Assembly: GCF_027923465.1 (NCBI RefSeq)
Contig: NZ_BRLB01000001.1
Span: forward strand, 620,001 to 684,000
Length of the DNA stretch: 64,000 nt
Reading direction: 5' to 3'
Origin: Vallitalea longa
GTDB taxonomy: Bacteria > Bacillota > Clostridia > Lachnospirales > Vallitaleaceae
The notes beneath the pieces were generated by a model. The model saw only the letters and a list, made by a program, of their open reading frames with translations. It searched no databases and was not told where the DNA came from. This document shows positions 19,473 to 27,733 of the stretch, piece after piece. The translations under genes and the position numbers were made by a program. How positions within the stretch are numbered: the stretch's first letter is position 1; each line of letters opens with the position of its first letter.

Positions 19473-20955
19473 ATAAATCTCTTTCCCCTTCAGAAATTCT
19501 TTTATAATAATCATTAACTACGTCTAGTAGCTTATTGTTCTTATAAAATTCTATATTATTTATTTCTTCCAACTCTTTTTTGATAAGTTCTTCTCCAATT
19601 TTTTTAGTTTCTTCTGATGCATAATCGTCCAAATATTCTCTAAATGTAAGTACTGCATTCAACTTACAGAATTTACCTTCTGTTCCACTTTCCAATAGAT
19701 TCATTATCTTATCTCCAGTTCTTCCACATCTATATCCAGCAGTACAGAAAGAAGTGATTTTACCCATTCTAGCAAGTTTGTTGACCACTTCATCAAGAGA
19801 TCTCTTATCACCGATAGTAAATTGTTCTTTATCTTCTTTTTCATTACGAGCAGCTTTATCATATGCTCCAATACCTATCTTAGTGGAAGCATCTAATTGT
19901 GTACATCCGACTTTTACAACTTCATCCCTTACTTCTGGGTTTTCACGTGCAGTTATAATCAAACCAGTATAAGGTACTGCAAGTCTTAAAACAGTAACTA
20001 TTTTTTTGAAGTTCTTATTATCAACTATATATTTGGAATCTGTGCTTAATTTGGATCCAGAAGCTGGTGTTAGTCTAGGGAATGATATTGTATGAGGTCC
20101 TATGCCAAATTGTCTTTCAAGATCATCTGTATGATACATAAGTCCCATGACATCAAAACGCCAATCATATAAACCAAATAATGCTCCTACAGCAACATCA
20201 TCAATACCAGCATCCATAGCTCTATGTAGAGCATATAATCTCCATCTATAATTTGCTTTTAATCCTGCTGGATGAACTAACTCATATGTTGGTTTATGAT
20301 ATGTCTCTTGAAAAACTTGGTATGTTCCTATGCCAACCTCTTTTAACATTTTTAAGTCTTCTATACTCATTGGAGCAGCATTGACATTAATTCTTCTTAT
20401 ATATGATGTCTTTCCGTTATTAGATTTTCTTTTAACGTCATATACTGTTTTCATACTGTTAGCTATGTAGTTAGCATCTGTTTTGGGATGTTCACCATAT
20501 ACAACAATTACCCTTTTATGACCTTGACTCAATATATAATCTGTTTCTTTTCTTATCTCTTCCTCAGTAAGTACTTTTCTTTCTTCCGCAGCATTTTCTT
20601 TTCTGAATCCACAGTATTTACAACTGTTAACACATAAATTTCCACAATATAATGGTGCAAAAAATACAATTCTATTATCATATACTCTTCTCTTGACTTC
20701 AGCTGCAGCTTCATACATTTCTTCCCACATATCTTCATCTGTTACATTAAGTAATGTAGCTGTTTCATCAAAATTCAATCTTTGTATAGATAAAGATTTC
20801 TCCATTATAGCTCTAATTTTTTCTTTACTACAATCTTTGTTAGAATTCAATTTGCTATAAATTTCATCTTCGTCAATAAAATCCTTACCATTAATTAAAT
20901 ATTTGTCAATTTGATCTTGTTTTATTACTTGGTCTACCCATTTTTTAGTATCCAT
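19465..20955 (-). CDS. hydG: HydG-family radical SAM tyrosine lyase, with altered C-terminal cysteine motif
   Basis: 496 residues. HydG splits tyrosine to make the CO and cyanide ligands of the [FeFe]-hydrogenase H-cluster. The radical SAM cysteines are Cys108, 112 and 115 (CVNSCKYC), followed by VVYGEHPKTD and the family's INVNAAPM and QVFQETYH. The C-terminal cluster site is unusual: it reads FCTAGYRCGRTG...GKFC. The second cysteine of the normal CX2CX22C has moved by three positions to give CX5CX19C. The start is ATG 20955, eight bases after GGAGG. No hydE, hydF or hydrogenase gene lies nearby, so a ThiH/HydG-like enzyme with another product is possible. Confidence 0.85.
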   Translation of the reverse strand: MDTKKWVDQVIKQDQIDKYLINGKDFIDEDEIYSKLNSNKDCSKEKIRAIMEKSLSIQRLNFDETATLLNVTDEDMWEEMYEAAAEVKRRVYDNRIVFFAPLYCGNLCVNSCKYCGFRKENAAEERKVLTEEEIRKETDYILSQGHKRVIVVYGEHPKTDANYIANSMKTVYDVKRKSNNGKTSYIRRINVNAAPMSIEDLKMLKEVGIGTYQVFQETYHKPTYELVHPAGLKANYRWRLYALHRAMDAGIDDVAVGALFGLYDWRFDVMGLMYHTDDLERQFGIGPHTISFPRLTPASGSKLSTDSKYIVDNKNFKKIVTVLRLAVPYTGLIITARENPEVRDEVVKVGCTQLDASTKIGIGAYDKAARNEKEDKEQFTIGDKRSLDEVVNKLARMGKITSFCTAGYRCGRTGDKIMNLLESGTEGKFCKLNAVLTFREYLDDYASEETKKIGEELIKKELEEINNIEFYKNNKLLDVVNDYYKRISEGERDLYV

Positions 20956-21093
20956 TTGTAAAACCTCCATAATTATATATTTGTTTTTATAGAATATTAA
21001 TATCTACAAGAAAAGGATTATCAATTAAGAAATGCCATACTGATTTGATTACATAAAAGATTATTGAAATAGATACTACAACTTTTACATAAT

Positions 21094-21384
21094 AAAAAAA
21101 CTTCCCCTAAGGAAGTCATGCAAAGAACAAAAGAGGCTTATACCTCGTTCCGCAAAGCGGATTTGTCCATTAGGAAAGTTTCCTTAACACATATGAAAAC
21201 ATTTCTATTTCATATGCTTAAAAAGTAAGACTTTCCTATAAAGTAAAAAAACAGCTCAAAAGAACTGTTAAATTAACAATTCTGCACAAATTCCTCCCAA
21301 ATCAGATAACTCTTTTCTGTAAGGTCTTTGATTGTACATTCAGTTCAACTAAGACTGTCTCTCGGAAAAGCTGAAATTTATTCT
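21094..21384 (-). ncRNA. Structured RNA region with two terminators upstream of hydG
   Basis: Downstream of a good promoter the minus strand has no reading frame but several stems. A first unit of about 140 nt ends in a U-tailed hairpin at 21243-21269 (AACAGTTC/GAGCTGTT). A second unit has AGGAAAGT/ACTTTCCT enclosing CATATGAAA/TTTCATATG, then TCCGCTTTGCGGA, GAGG-CCTC and a terminator at 21094-21117 (ACTTCC/GGAAGT plus T7). It is not a T-box by its key motif and I cannot match it to a named riboswitch. It could be one or two small RNAs or a leader of the hydG operon. Confidence 0.55.
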
Positions 21385-21390
21385 AAAGTA

Positions 21391-21419
21391 ATGATAACAT
21401 TTTGTTTATTTTTTGTCAA
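21391..21419 (-). promoter_or_regulatory. Promoter of the structured RNA
   Basis: Minus strand TTGACA (21414-21419), 17-base spacer, TATCAT (21391-21396). The start would be near 21384. Confidence 0.7.
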
Positions 21420-21441
21420 TATGCATAGCTTCTATTAAATA

Positions 21442-21603
21442 TTAATTATTAAGCACAATTAATTCCCACTTTAAACTATATCTCAACTCAAAATCTTTTT
21501 GCACTTCACACTCTCTCATCAAAGTATAAACTTTATCCATGTCTTTATATTTTCCAATTTTATAGATTGGAATAATAACACTAATTCTGTCCAAAACGAT
21601 CAT
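21442..21603 (-). CDS. Possible small protein of 53 residues
   Basis: A short frame on the minus strand beginning MIVLDRISVIIPIYKIGK and ending KWELIVLNN. Composition is protein-like. The ribosome site (GGGAG) is close to the ATG, so a TTG a few codons later may be the real start. It is not hydrophobic and I recognise no family. It lies between the RNA promoter and the phosphoesterase gene on the same strand. It could also be the tail of a lost gene. Confidence 0.35.
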   Translation of the reverse strand: MIVLDRISVIIPIYKIGKYKDMDKVYTLMRECEVQKDFELRYSLKWELIVLNN

Positions 21604-21689
21604 ACTCCCATTGATATAATTTATTAAAAAATAATGCTTAATTTTTGGAACTTTTCATTGCTTTATATCATCTTTAAACAAAATATAAT

Positions 21690-22601
21690 TTACTCTACTT
21701 TTAATGAAGATACAATAGGTAATATAGATCGTCCATTCCATACACCCTCAAGTCCCAAAGATTTTGGTGAGATATTTTGGTAATGTCCATTCATTCCTTG
21801 TATATTAATACCACCACTATCTGTAATTGTGATGATACTATATAACCCTTTTTCATATAGAACCATATCCTTCAAAAATGGGTATTGTTTATGTATTTCA
21901 TCTGAGTAACAAAAATGCTCGTATTGTGGTCCAAACCATATATATGACATTGAATTCAAACCAAAATAATAAGTTTGTCCAATTTTTTCAATAGAATCTC
22001 CATGGTCATGTCCATTTATACATAAAAGTACTCTTTTGCCTGTATGATTTACCCCATTAATCAACTCTCTAACTATCTCCCTGTTATATACTCCTCTTTT
22101 AGCAAATTCATTTTCAAAACTATGATGTGAAAAAATAACGAAATACTTACTATCATCAGTTAATTGAGATTCCAACCACTTCAATTCATAATCCGGAAGA
22201 ATGGGATATATATCATTAGCTTTATTATAATTTTTTTTGCAATATGGTTCATAACCATTTTCCTTTTTGATAAAGCAAGTATCTAATACAATAAACTTAA
22301 CTTTACCATATTTAAATGAATAGTAACTATTATTCATATGTAAAAACTCCATAACTTTTCCCTTGGGAAATAAATCAGAATCATGATTACCTATCAAATG
22401 ATAATGAGGTTTCCCTAGACTATCAAGCATATCAAGCAAAATTTGATTTTCTTCTATTGGTCTACAAAAATCTCCAAGTTGAATAACAAAATCTACATCT
22501 ACATCTCTAATATTTGATATGAAATTTTCAATTCTTTTATGTCCGTCAGGAATATGTTCGAAATGTAAATCTGTAAATATTGCAAATTTCACTCTATCCA
22601 T
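21690..22601 (-). CDS. Calcineurin-like metallophosphoesterase
   Basis: 303 residues, cytoplasmic. All metal-binding motifs are present in order: DLHFEH (D-x-H), QLGDFCRP (GD), LIGNHDSD (GNHD), FSHHSFENEF (H) and INGHDHGDS (GHxH). It resembles the Icc/CpdA-like and acid-phosphatase branches of the family. Substrate unknown. The start is ATG 22601 after GGGGGTGAATT; a TTG just before it is too near the ribosome site. Confidence 0.88.
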   Translation of the reverse strand: MDRVKFAIFTDLHFEHIPDGHKRIENFISNIRDVDVDFVIQLGDFCRPIEENQILLDMLDSLGKPHYHLIGNHDSDLFPKGKVMEFLHMNNSYYSFKYGKVKFIVLDTCFIKKENGYEPYCKKNYNKANDIYPILPDYELKWLESQLTDDSKYFVIFSHHSFENEFAKRGVYNREIVRELINGVNHTGKRVLLCINGHDHGDSIEKIGQTYYFGLNSMSYIWFGPQYEHFCYSDEIHKQYPFLKDMVLYEKGLYSIITITDSGGINIQGMNGHYQNISPKSLGLEGVWNGRSILPIVSSLKVE

Positions 22602-22771
22602 CAATTCACCCCCAGAGGTAAAGTGCTATGCAATTCAATATATAGTATCCCTAAATATTCATTAAAAATATTACTTATTGCTTTTATTATTATTCATTAA
22701 TATTTACCTTGCACCATGAAAATACATGGATATGTTAATTAATCTTTAGATATTAGCATTATTTTATTTAA

Positions 22772-23239
22772 CTAATATTTACTAATCATTTCATCAATTA
22801 TTGCTTTACTTCCTTCATTTTTATCCAAATTTTCAATCATTTCTATTATAGAATTTATATCACTATAGCATTTATTTAGTCTTCCATATCTAACTTCGGT
22901 ATTAAGTGTTATAACCCTTTCCATATCATCTAGTAACTTTTCAAGCTTATTCAAAGAATCTATATATTCCTTACTTAAATATATATCATACTTTTCTTTA
23001 ACAGGTTTTTGAAATATTAAATCAACTATAACTTCCTCTTCATATGAATCCATTGCATCCATATTTATAATAATGTCTTTAAACTCTTTTTCAAGTTTAT
23101 CAAAAGTATCATTATTTCTTTTCTTTTGAACTTGAATTTTAATATCAGTTTTGACATGAGAGAAAATATCTGGTAAAAATAACACAAATATCATTAATAT
23201 AATATATTTATAATTAATTTTTTTCATAATTGTATTCAC
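22772..23239 (-). CDS. Hypothetical membrane-anchored helical protein
   Basis: 155 residues. One N-terminal hydrophobic segment (residues about 11-28, IILMIFVLFLPDIF) works as signal or anchor, followed by a long, charged and mostly helical part outside. No cysteine for lipidation and no recognised family. Confidence 0.65.
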   Translation of the reverse strand: MNTIMKKINYKYIILMIFVLFLPDIFSHVKTDIKIQVQKKRNNDTFDKLEKEFKDIIINMDAMDSYEEEVIVDLIFQKPVKEKYDIYLSKEYIDSLNKLEKLLDDMERVITLNTEVRYGRLNKCYSDINSIIEMIENLDKNEGSKAIIDEMISKY

Positions 23240-23453
23240 CTGCTATCTAATATATCTATGTCATATAATGTCTTATCTTTACATTTATATTTCATTATTC
23301 TTTAAGTCTTGCTAAACAAAATAACCTTCCCTTGCAACTCTCCTAATTTTCGCTTCTGGTTAATTCTCATTACACATCATTACAATTGAAAGATCATCCG
23401 CTAATCTGAGCGCTATACTATCATAATCAAAAAGAAATTTTTACCATATCTTG
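23240..23453 (-). other. Gap with a possible phosphatase remnant
   Basis: No gene. On the minus strand a short frame from about 23443 to a stop at 23360 reads KFLFDYDSIALRLADDLSI then VMM, which resembles the last strand of PP2C/SpoIIE-type phosphatases. It has stops on both sides and is at best a relic. Confidence 0.2.
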
Positions 23454-24308
23454 TTATTTAGATGCCTTTTGCTTAGCTATATCTTTTATACTTGCATAAG
23501 GATGAGTGTATCTTCCATTTTGTCTAGTAAATGATTTTACCCCTGGTATGCTATTTATTTGGATTGAATTTACAGGACAATAATTAATACATGCATAGCA
23601 CATATAACAAAGGACTTTCTTCTGCCACATCGGTTTGTTGTTACACATTTTTATCTTCCCCGATAAACAAACCTTTTCGCAAACACCACACCCGATGCAT
23701 TTAGAATCAGTGCAAAAATACTTGACACCTCCGATATACTCGGATATAGTCATACAAGAAACTATAAATTTTTCCAAGAAAAAATTAACTATAGGATTAT
23801 AAGGTAAATCAATTAAATAATCAACGTCTTTCTCTTTACTGGTTTCTTGATCTAAAATAATGCTTATAATATTATCTAGTTTATTCTGTACGGTTTTCTC
23901 TAATTTAGAAATTTCTGATTTCTTTGGAGTTTGATAATCTTCAACTTTTACATCATTGCTATACATATTTATAACAAAATGTGAATTCAAACCACTATTT
24001 TTCTTTTTCAATATCTTATCAATTCTTTTAAAATCCTTAAAAATAATACCTAATCGAGTTGCAACCCCAAAAACATATTCAGCAGAACTAATATCAAGTT
24101 TTTTTAAAAACCATTTAACGGGTATTGGAATTGTTAAAGCATATACCGGGAAAATGATGCCTACCCTTTTTCCTTTCGTTTGGATAACCTCTTGATGTAA
24201 AAGACTAACGATTGGTATCAATTTGGTATTAGGAATTTTCTTTTGAATTTCTTGTGCAATATATAATGAATTCCCAGTTCCTGAAAAATAATAAATTTCT
24301 GTACTCAA
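23454..24308 (-). CDS. EFR1-family flavodoxin-ferredoxin protein
   Basis: 284 residues. The N-terminal half is flavodoxin-like, with the FMN-binding YYFSGTGNSLYIA at the start. The C-terminal part holds two [4Fe-4S] sites (CIGCGVCEKVC and CYMCYACINYC, each followed by a Pro- or Leu-containing turn). This is the EFR1 family of small electron carriers. The start is TTG 24308, ten bases after AGGAGG. A consensus promoter with a mirror-symmetric sequence lies at 24358-24386. The same promoter is found again at the head of the cassette array. Confidence 0.9.
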   Translation of the reverse strand: MSTEIYYFSGTGNSLYIAQEIQKKIPNTKLIPIVSLLHQEVIQTKGKRVGIIFPVYALTIPIPVKWFLKKLDISSAEYVFGVATRLGIIFKDFKRIDKILKKKNSGLNSHFVINMYSNDVKVEDYQTPKKSEISKLEKTVQNKLDNIISIILDQETSKEKDVDYLIDLPYNPIVNFFLEKFIVSCMTISEYIGGVKYFCTDSKCIGCGVCEKVCLSGKIKMCNNKPMWQKKVLCYMCYACINYCPVNSIQINSIPGVKSFTRQNGRYTHPYASIKDIAKQKASK

Positions 24309-24333
24309 GATTAATCAACCTCCTAATTATAAA

Positions 24334-24410
24334 TTAGTTATAATAAATCTAATTTTAATTATATGTATCAACTAATATTTTGTCAATTTATTTGCCAATT
24401 CACAAGAAAA
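24334..24410 (-). promoter_or_regulatory. Promoter of the EFR1 gene (repeat copy A)
   Basis: Minus strand TTGACA (24381-24386), 17-base spacer, TATAAT (24358-24363), a perfect consensus promoter. ATTAGTT and AACTAAT lie as an inverted pair around the -10 box, which looks like an operator. About 73 bases, including both promoter boxes, are repeated in the same orientation at 30714-30786 with roughly nine in ten bases identical. Confidence 0.85.
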
Positions 24411-24557
24411 CTGTAATTAATTACTACACTCTTCACAAATAAATTCCTTAAATTCTATACCGTAAGAAATATTTTAATCAACTCCATATTATTAAAAAAG
24501 TTACAAGTTAAAGTGTTTATATATATATGTATTATGCTCATAATATGAAGTACAAAA

Positions 24558-25001
24558 TCACGTATCAATTACTAAACCCATTTCAAATTGAAATTCATCA
24601 GATTCACCAGTTTCTTTGAAGCCAAAAGAACGGTATAAATTTCTTGCTGTTGTATTTTCAAAAGCAACACCCAAAACGATTGTTTTAACAGTAAAATTAT
24701 TAACTAAATAATTAATTGCAAGATTTAAGGCCTTTTTGGCAAATCCTCTATTTTGATATTGTTTGTCTATCATAAGTTTCCATATGGTATATTGGTTTTT
24801 AGACTCATAATATCCCAACATAATAAATCCAACCATTACATTATCTGCATAAATCGCAAATGGAAAGGCTGTTTTTCTATATACCCATGCTTGAGCCAAG
24901 GAGTGAACATTAGAAGATACAAAATCTTCTTGATTTTTAGCTACTTTTAGTTTTAGAACATTATCAAGATTGTTTTTAGTAATTTCTTTAAGCTCAACCA
25001 T
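24558..25001 (-). CDS. GNAT acetyltransferase (last cassette gene)
   Basis: 147 residues, a GNAT N-acyltransferase. Motif A is readable as KLMIDKQYQNRGFAKKALNLAI (the Q/RxxGxG/A acetyl-CoA loop), followed by the ENTTARNLYRSFGFKETGE motif B. It is close to the SpeG/RimI-like spermine and protein acetyltransferases. The start at 25001 (MVELKEITKNN) fits the family and has AAGG upstream. It is the most distal gene of the array; an attC-like site lies before it at 25057-25233 but none after it. Confidence 0.88.
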   Translation of the reverse strand: MVELKEITKNNLDNVLKLKVAKNQEDFVSSNVHSLAQAWVYRKTAFPFAIYADNVMVGFIMLGYYESKNQYTIWKLMIDKQYQNRGFAKKALNLAINYLVNNFTVKTIVLGVAFENTTARNLYRSFGFKETGESDEFQFEMGLVIDT

Positions 25002-25056
25002 AATACCTTCATCTCCTTCTAGCAAAATATTAAAATAAAAACTAATTGATTCTTTC

Positions 25057-25233
25057 GCCTAACTACAATATTTTTGAATCTCGCTAATGCCTCCAAATCG
25101 CTCCCGTATTTTCGACGTCCCAGTACCTTAAGAAGGAATACCCTGAATAAGAGCTAATGCGATGACTGTCGCGAGTGGTGGGATGTGTGAGGAGAAAAGC
25201 CCTTCCCGAACGAATGGAAATACATTGTTATAT
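25057..25233 (-). repeat. attC-like site A
   Basis: Bounded by GCCTAAC (25057-25063) and GTTATAT (25227-25233). From about 25103 on it matches site C (GTATTTTCGACGTCCCAG, CCTTAAGAAGGA, GACTGTCGCGA, CCCGAACGAA). Its left 40 bases instead match the attI-like site at 30355-30394 at about 36 of 40 positions, so this site looks like a fusion of an attC and an attI end. Confidence 0.7.
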
Positions 25234-25277
25234 GATGGTGACAGCTGAAACTGCCAATAGCCAAAAATATAAAGCAA

Positions 25278-25592
25278 TTATATTATGTTTTCCCATTCTC
25301 TTTTATTATATAAAACTCTAATAACACTAACTAATAAGTCTTTATCCGAACATATATAAAAAATTATATAATTACCAACTATAATCCTTCTGATACCTTT
25401 TAAAGATAATTCCTTATCCTTTAGTAATGCATTTCGTTTCGGCATATCAGCTAAGCTTTGAATCGCTATCTCCATGTTTTCAACAAGTTTTTTTGCTGCT
25501 TCGTCATCTAAAAGAGTTATGGAAACATACTCTAATATTTCCATTATGTCTTTGATTGCTTTCTCAGTAATTACAACTCTATAATTATCCAT
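25278..25592 (-). CDS. RelE/ParE-family toxin (pair 1)
   Basis: 104 residues with the ParE/RelE fold pattern: an N-terminal helical hairpin (TEKAIKDIMEILEYV...AAKKLVENMEIAIQSLADMP) and C-terminal strands (GIRRIIVGNYIIFYI, VIRVLYNKREWENII). ParE-type members poison gyrase and RelE-type members cleave mRNA; the sequence does not say which applies here. It follows its antitoxin by two bases. Homologous to the toxin at 27128-27445. Confidence 0.88.
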   Translation of the reverse strand: MDNYRVVITEKAIKDIMEILEYVSITLLDDEAAKKLVENMEIAIQSLADMPKRNALLKDKELSLKGIRRIIVGNYIIFYICSDKDLLVSVIRVLYNKREWENII

Positions 25593-25594
25593 CT

Positions 25595-25852
25595 CTAAAT
25601 TCCTTTTCTAATTCTTCTAAAAGCATCTTCTACTGATAAAACTTTATTGTTTTTAATATCCTCAATTCCTTCGTTTAACAACTTTTTCAATTCAAATTTA
25701 CCGACTAAACGCTCATAAGTTTCTATACTTAAAACAGCTAAATCCCCTTTGCCATTTTTAGTTATATATACTGGTTCTGAATTTTCATGACAAAAACTTG
25801 ATATCTCATTATACTTATTTCTTAGATCAGAACTTGGTCTTATTGTTGGCAT
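25595..25852 (-). CDS. Phd/YefM-family antitoxin (pair 1)
   Basis: 85 residues. The N-terminal Phd/YefM fold (MPTIRPSSDLRNKYNEISSF...EPVYITKNGKGDLAVLSIETYERL) binds DNA; the C-terminal tail should wrap the toxin. The start is ATG 25852, eight bases after AGGAGG. Upstream at 25887-25902 is TATCATAATTACGATA, an imperfect copy of the operator in front of pair 2. Autoregulation is likely. Confidence 0.9.
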   Translation of the reverse strand: MPTIRPSSDLRNKYNEISSFCHENSEPVYITKNGKGDLAVLSIETYERLVGKFELKKLLNEGIEDIKNNKVLSVEDAFRRIRKGI

Positions 25853-25886
25853 TATATGCACCTCCTATAATATCATATGCATATTC

Positions 25887-25902
25887 TATCATAATTACGA
25901 TA
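25887..25902. promoter_or_regulatory. Likely antitoxin operator, pair 1
   Basis: TATCATAATTACGATA, one mismatch from a perfect palindrome, 35 bases before the antitoxin start. The same palindrome precedes the other, divergently placed pair. Confidence 0.6.
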
Positions 25903-26117
25903 TCTATTCAACAATAGTGTAGCCAATAAAATAGTTCTTTTTTTAATTAGCTATCACTTTCATATATTCAAATCCTTATATGCGATTACGTCCTCCATGA
26001 TTAATCATAATATACTAGAATCTTAAAATCATGTTGCCTTCCACATAATCAAAAATTCATCTCAGATGATCAATCCATATATGAATCACTTCAAAGCACT
26101 TAACTAAACTGCTTTTT

Positions 26118-26585
26118 TTATAATTTTTTCTCCATCTTATATACCTTCAATCCCATATGATTAACAATATCCGTGGTCTTTACGAAACCCATCTTTTGGT
26201 AAAACTCAGCTGCATATAATGAAGATTCAATACTGATAAAATCTGAATCATATTCCTTCGCTTCAAAAACATAATTCTCGAGCAATGCCTTTCCAATTCC
26301 TTTTCTATGTTGTGACCCATCCACAAAAAGACTACTAATTCTGTTTGCAACACCGTTTATCATTCCAACAATCTGCCCCTCTTCTTCAGCGACATAAGAT
26401 ATTGGTTTTTTGCTAAACTTCTCTAAGAGAACTTGTTTAGTATTCTTAGTAGTATCAAAGTAATTCAATGTGTTAGTTATTGCTTCTTCATTATAGAAAT
26501 CTAAACCATTATATTGTTGAAACGTTCTCATAGCTAAATCTGCAACGTCTAATACATCTCTTTCCTCAAATTTTCTAATATTCAT
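26118..26585 (-). CDS. GNAT acetyltransferase (cassette)
   Basis: 155 residues. Typical GNAT layout: MNIRKFEERDVLDVADL start, ISYVAEEEGQIVGMINGV, motif A SSLFVDGSQHRKGIGKALLE, and AAEFYQKMGFVKT. The ribosome site AAGGAGG lies nine bases before ATG 26585. No attC-like site separates it from the toxin pair downstream, so both may have entered as one cassette or the site between them has decayed. The DNA from 25903 to 26117 shows nothing else. Confidence 0.9.
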   Translation of the reverse strand: MNIRKFEERDVLDVADLAMRTFQQYNGLDFYNEEAITNTLNYFDTTKNTKQVLLEKFSKKPISYVAEEEGQIVGMINGVANRISSLFVDGSQHRKGIGKALLENYVFEAKEYDSDFISIESSLYAAEFYQKMGFVKTTDIVNHMGLKVYKMEKKL

Positions 26586-26661
26586 GTCCTCATTCCTCCT
26601 TAAGTCTAAATAACAGTAGCTATTTGTGGTATGTTTATTAATTACCCAGAAGATATCTGTC

Positions 26662-26756
26662 TCCTAACGGTTCTTGTTTCAGATGTTCACTCTGACCACA
26701 AAGACATTCTCCTAAGAGAGTGAATGTGCGTAGCGAACGGAAATATTTTGTTATAA
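26662..26756 (-). repeat. attC-like site B
   Basis: Ends TCCTAAC (26662-26668) and GTTATAA (26750-26756). Inner arms GTTCACTCT and AGAGTGAAT pair, and the right side carries TAGCGAACGGAAATATTTT, similar to the other sites. Length 95 bases. Confidence 0.72.
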
Positions 26757-26818
26757 GATGCAACTCAAAACTCCCCCTCTGCTCTCATAATAATAAAATT
26801 CAAAATATATTTACCATT

Positions 26819-26834
26819 TATCATAATTATGATA
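26819..26834. promoter_or_regulatory. Likely antitoxin operator, pair 2
   Basis: TATCATAATTATGATA is a perfect 16-base palindrome 34 bases before the antitoxin start codon at 26869. Confidence 0.65.
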
Positions 26835-26868
26835 TTATTTACTCATAATATAACAGAGAGGTGATTAC

Positions 26869-27135
26869 ATGCCCAAAATACTTCCTATATCTGATCTAAG
26901 AAATAATTTTAATACAATTTCTGAAACGTGTCATAAAGATGCTGAACCTGTTTATATTACTAAAAACGGTAAAGGTGACTTAGTTGTTATGAGCTTAGCT
27001 TATTTTGAACAACTTCAAGCCAAACTAGAGCTTTATGAAAAACTTGCAGTTGCTGAAGCTGAACGTTCTAATGGAGCACCAAAAGTAAGTCACAGTATTT
27101 TTATGGAAGAGTTGAGGAACGAATATCATGTCTAA
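26869..27135 (+). CDS. Phd/YefM-family antitoxin (pair 2)
   Basis: 88 residues, closely similar to the pair 1 antitoxin in the N-terminal domain (ISDLRNNFNTISETCHKDAEPVYITKNGKGDL), less so in the toxin-binding tail. AGAGAGGTGATTAC precedes ATG 26869. This pair runs opposite to the rest of the array and has its own operator, as is common for toxin-antitoxin cassettes. Confidence 0.92.
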   Translation: MPKILPISDLRNNFNTISETCHKDAEPVYITKNGKGDLVVMSLAYFEQLQAKLELYEKLAVAEAERSNGAPKVSHSIFMEELRNEYHV

Positions 27136-27445
27136 ACCATATAAAATAATTTATTACCCTACTGCTATGGATGATGTTAGGAATATCTTAAATTATATTT
27201 CCATTGATAATCCACCCGCAGCCTATCATTTAATTGATAAAATCGATCATGCTATTCAATCCTTAGCTGATTTTCCTTCTAAAGGTGCTATACCAAAAGA
27301 CCCTCAACTCAAAACAAAACAATATAGAATGCTGATTATTGAATCATATATTGTTTTTTACATATCAAATCATACATTATCGGAGATTGAAATTATGAGA
27401 GTCTTATCAAGCAAAATTATAAAAATCTTCTTTGACGCTCATTAG
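27128..27445 (+). CDS. RelE/ParE-family toxin (pair 2)
   Basis: 105 residues; its start overlaps the antitoxin end by eight bases, which couples translation. Pattern KPYKIIYYPTAMDDVRNILNYIS...IQSLADFPSKGAIPKD...KQYRMLIIESYIVFYI matches ParE-type toxins and the pair 1 toxin. Expected to inhibit growth when the antitoxin is lost, which would stabilise the array. Confidence 0.9.
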   Translation: MSKPYKIIYYPTAMDDVRNILNYISIDNPPAAYHLIDKIDHAIQSLADFPSKGAIPKDPQLKTKQYRMLIIESYIVFYISNHTLSEIEIMRVLSSKIIKIFFDAH

Positions 27446-27467
27446 GAATACCCTAGTAAGGAGTTTC

Positions 27468-27635
27468 CTATAACGGTCTCGTATTTCCGACGTCCCAGCA
27501 CCTTAGAAGGAGTTGCTTATGCCCTGTCAAGGGCTAATGCAACGACTGTCGCGACGCGCTTAGGTGGTGAAATGTGTGAGGGCATTTCCCCAAACTTGTA
27601 CCCTCGCCCGAACGAACTTCAATGCTTTGTTATGT
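27468..27635 (-). repeat. attC-like site C
   Basis: Ends CTATAAC (27468-27474) and GTTATGT (27629-27635). It has stacked arms (GACGTCCCAG, CCCTGTCAAGGG, GACTGTCGCGACGCGC, CGCCCGAACGAACTTC) and is the clear relative of site A. Length 168 bases. Confidence 0.75.
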
Positions 27636-27733
27636 AAAGTAGTTTCCCTTAGCTACAAATCCTCACCCCAAATAAATTATCATTTTACACCTTCTACCAA
27701 CTCTATATTGCAAATACCATTATAGTTACACTC

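Noticed and set aside
21094-21384. T-box or common riboswitch upstream of hydG
   Set aside because: The conserved T-box sequence (AGGGTGGNACCGCG) is absent, and no core motif of the c-di-GMP, FMN or SAM classes was found by eye.
23360-23446. PP2C/SpoIIE phosphatase gene
   Set aside because: Only about 25 residues resemble the family and stops flank them; kept as a possible relic only.
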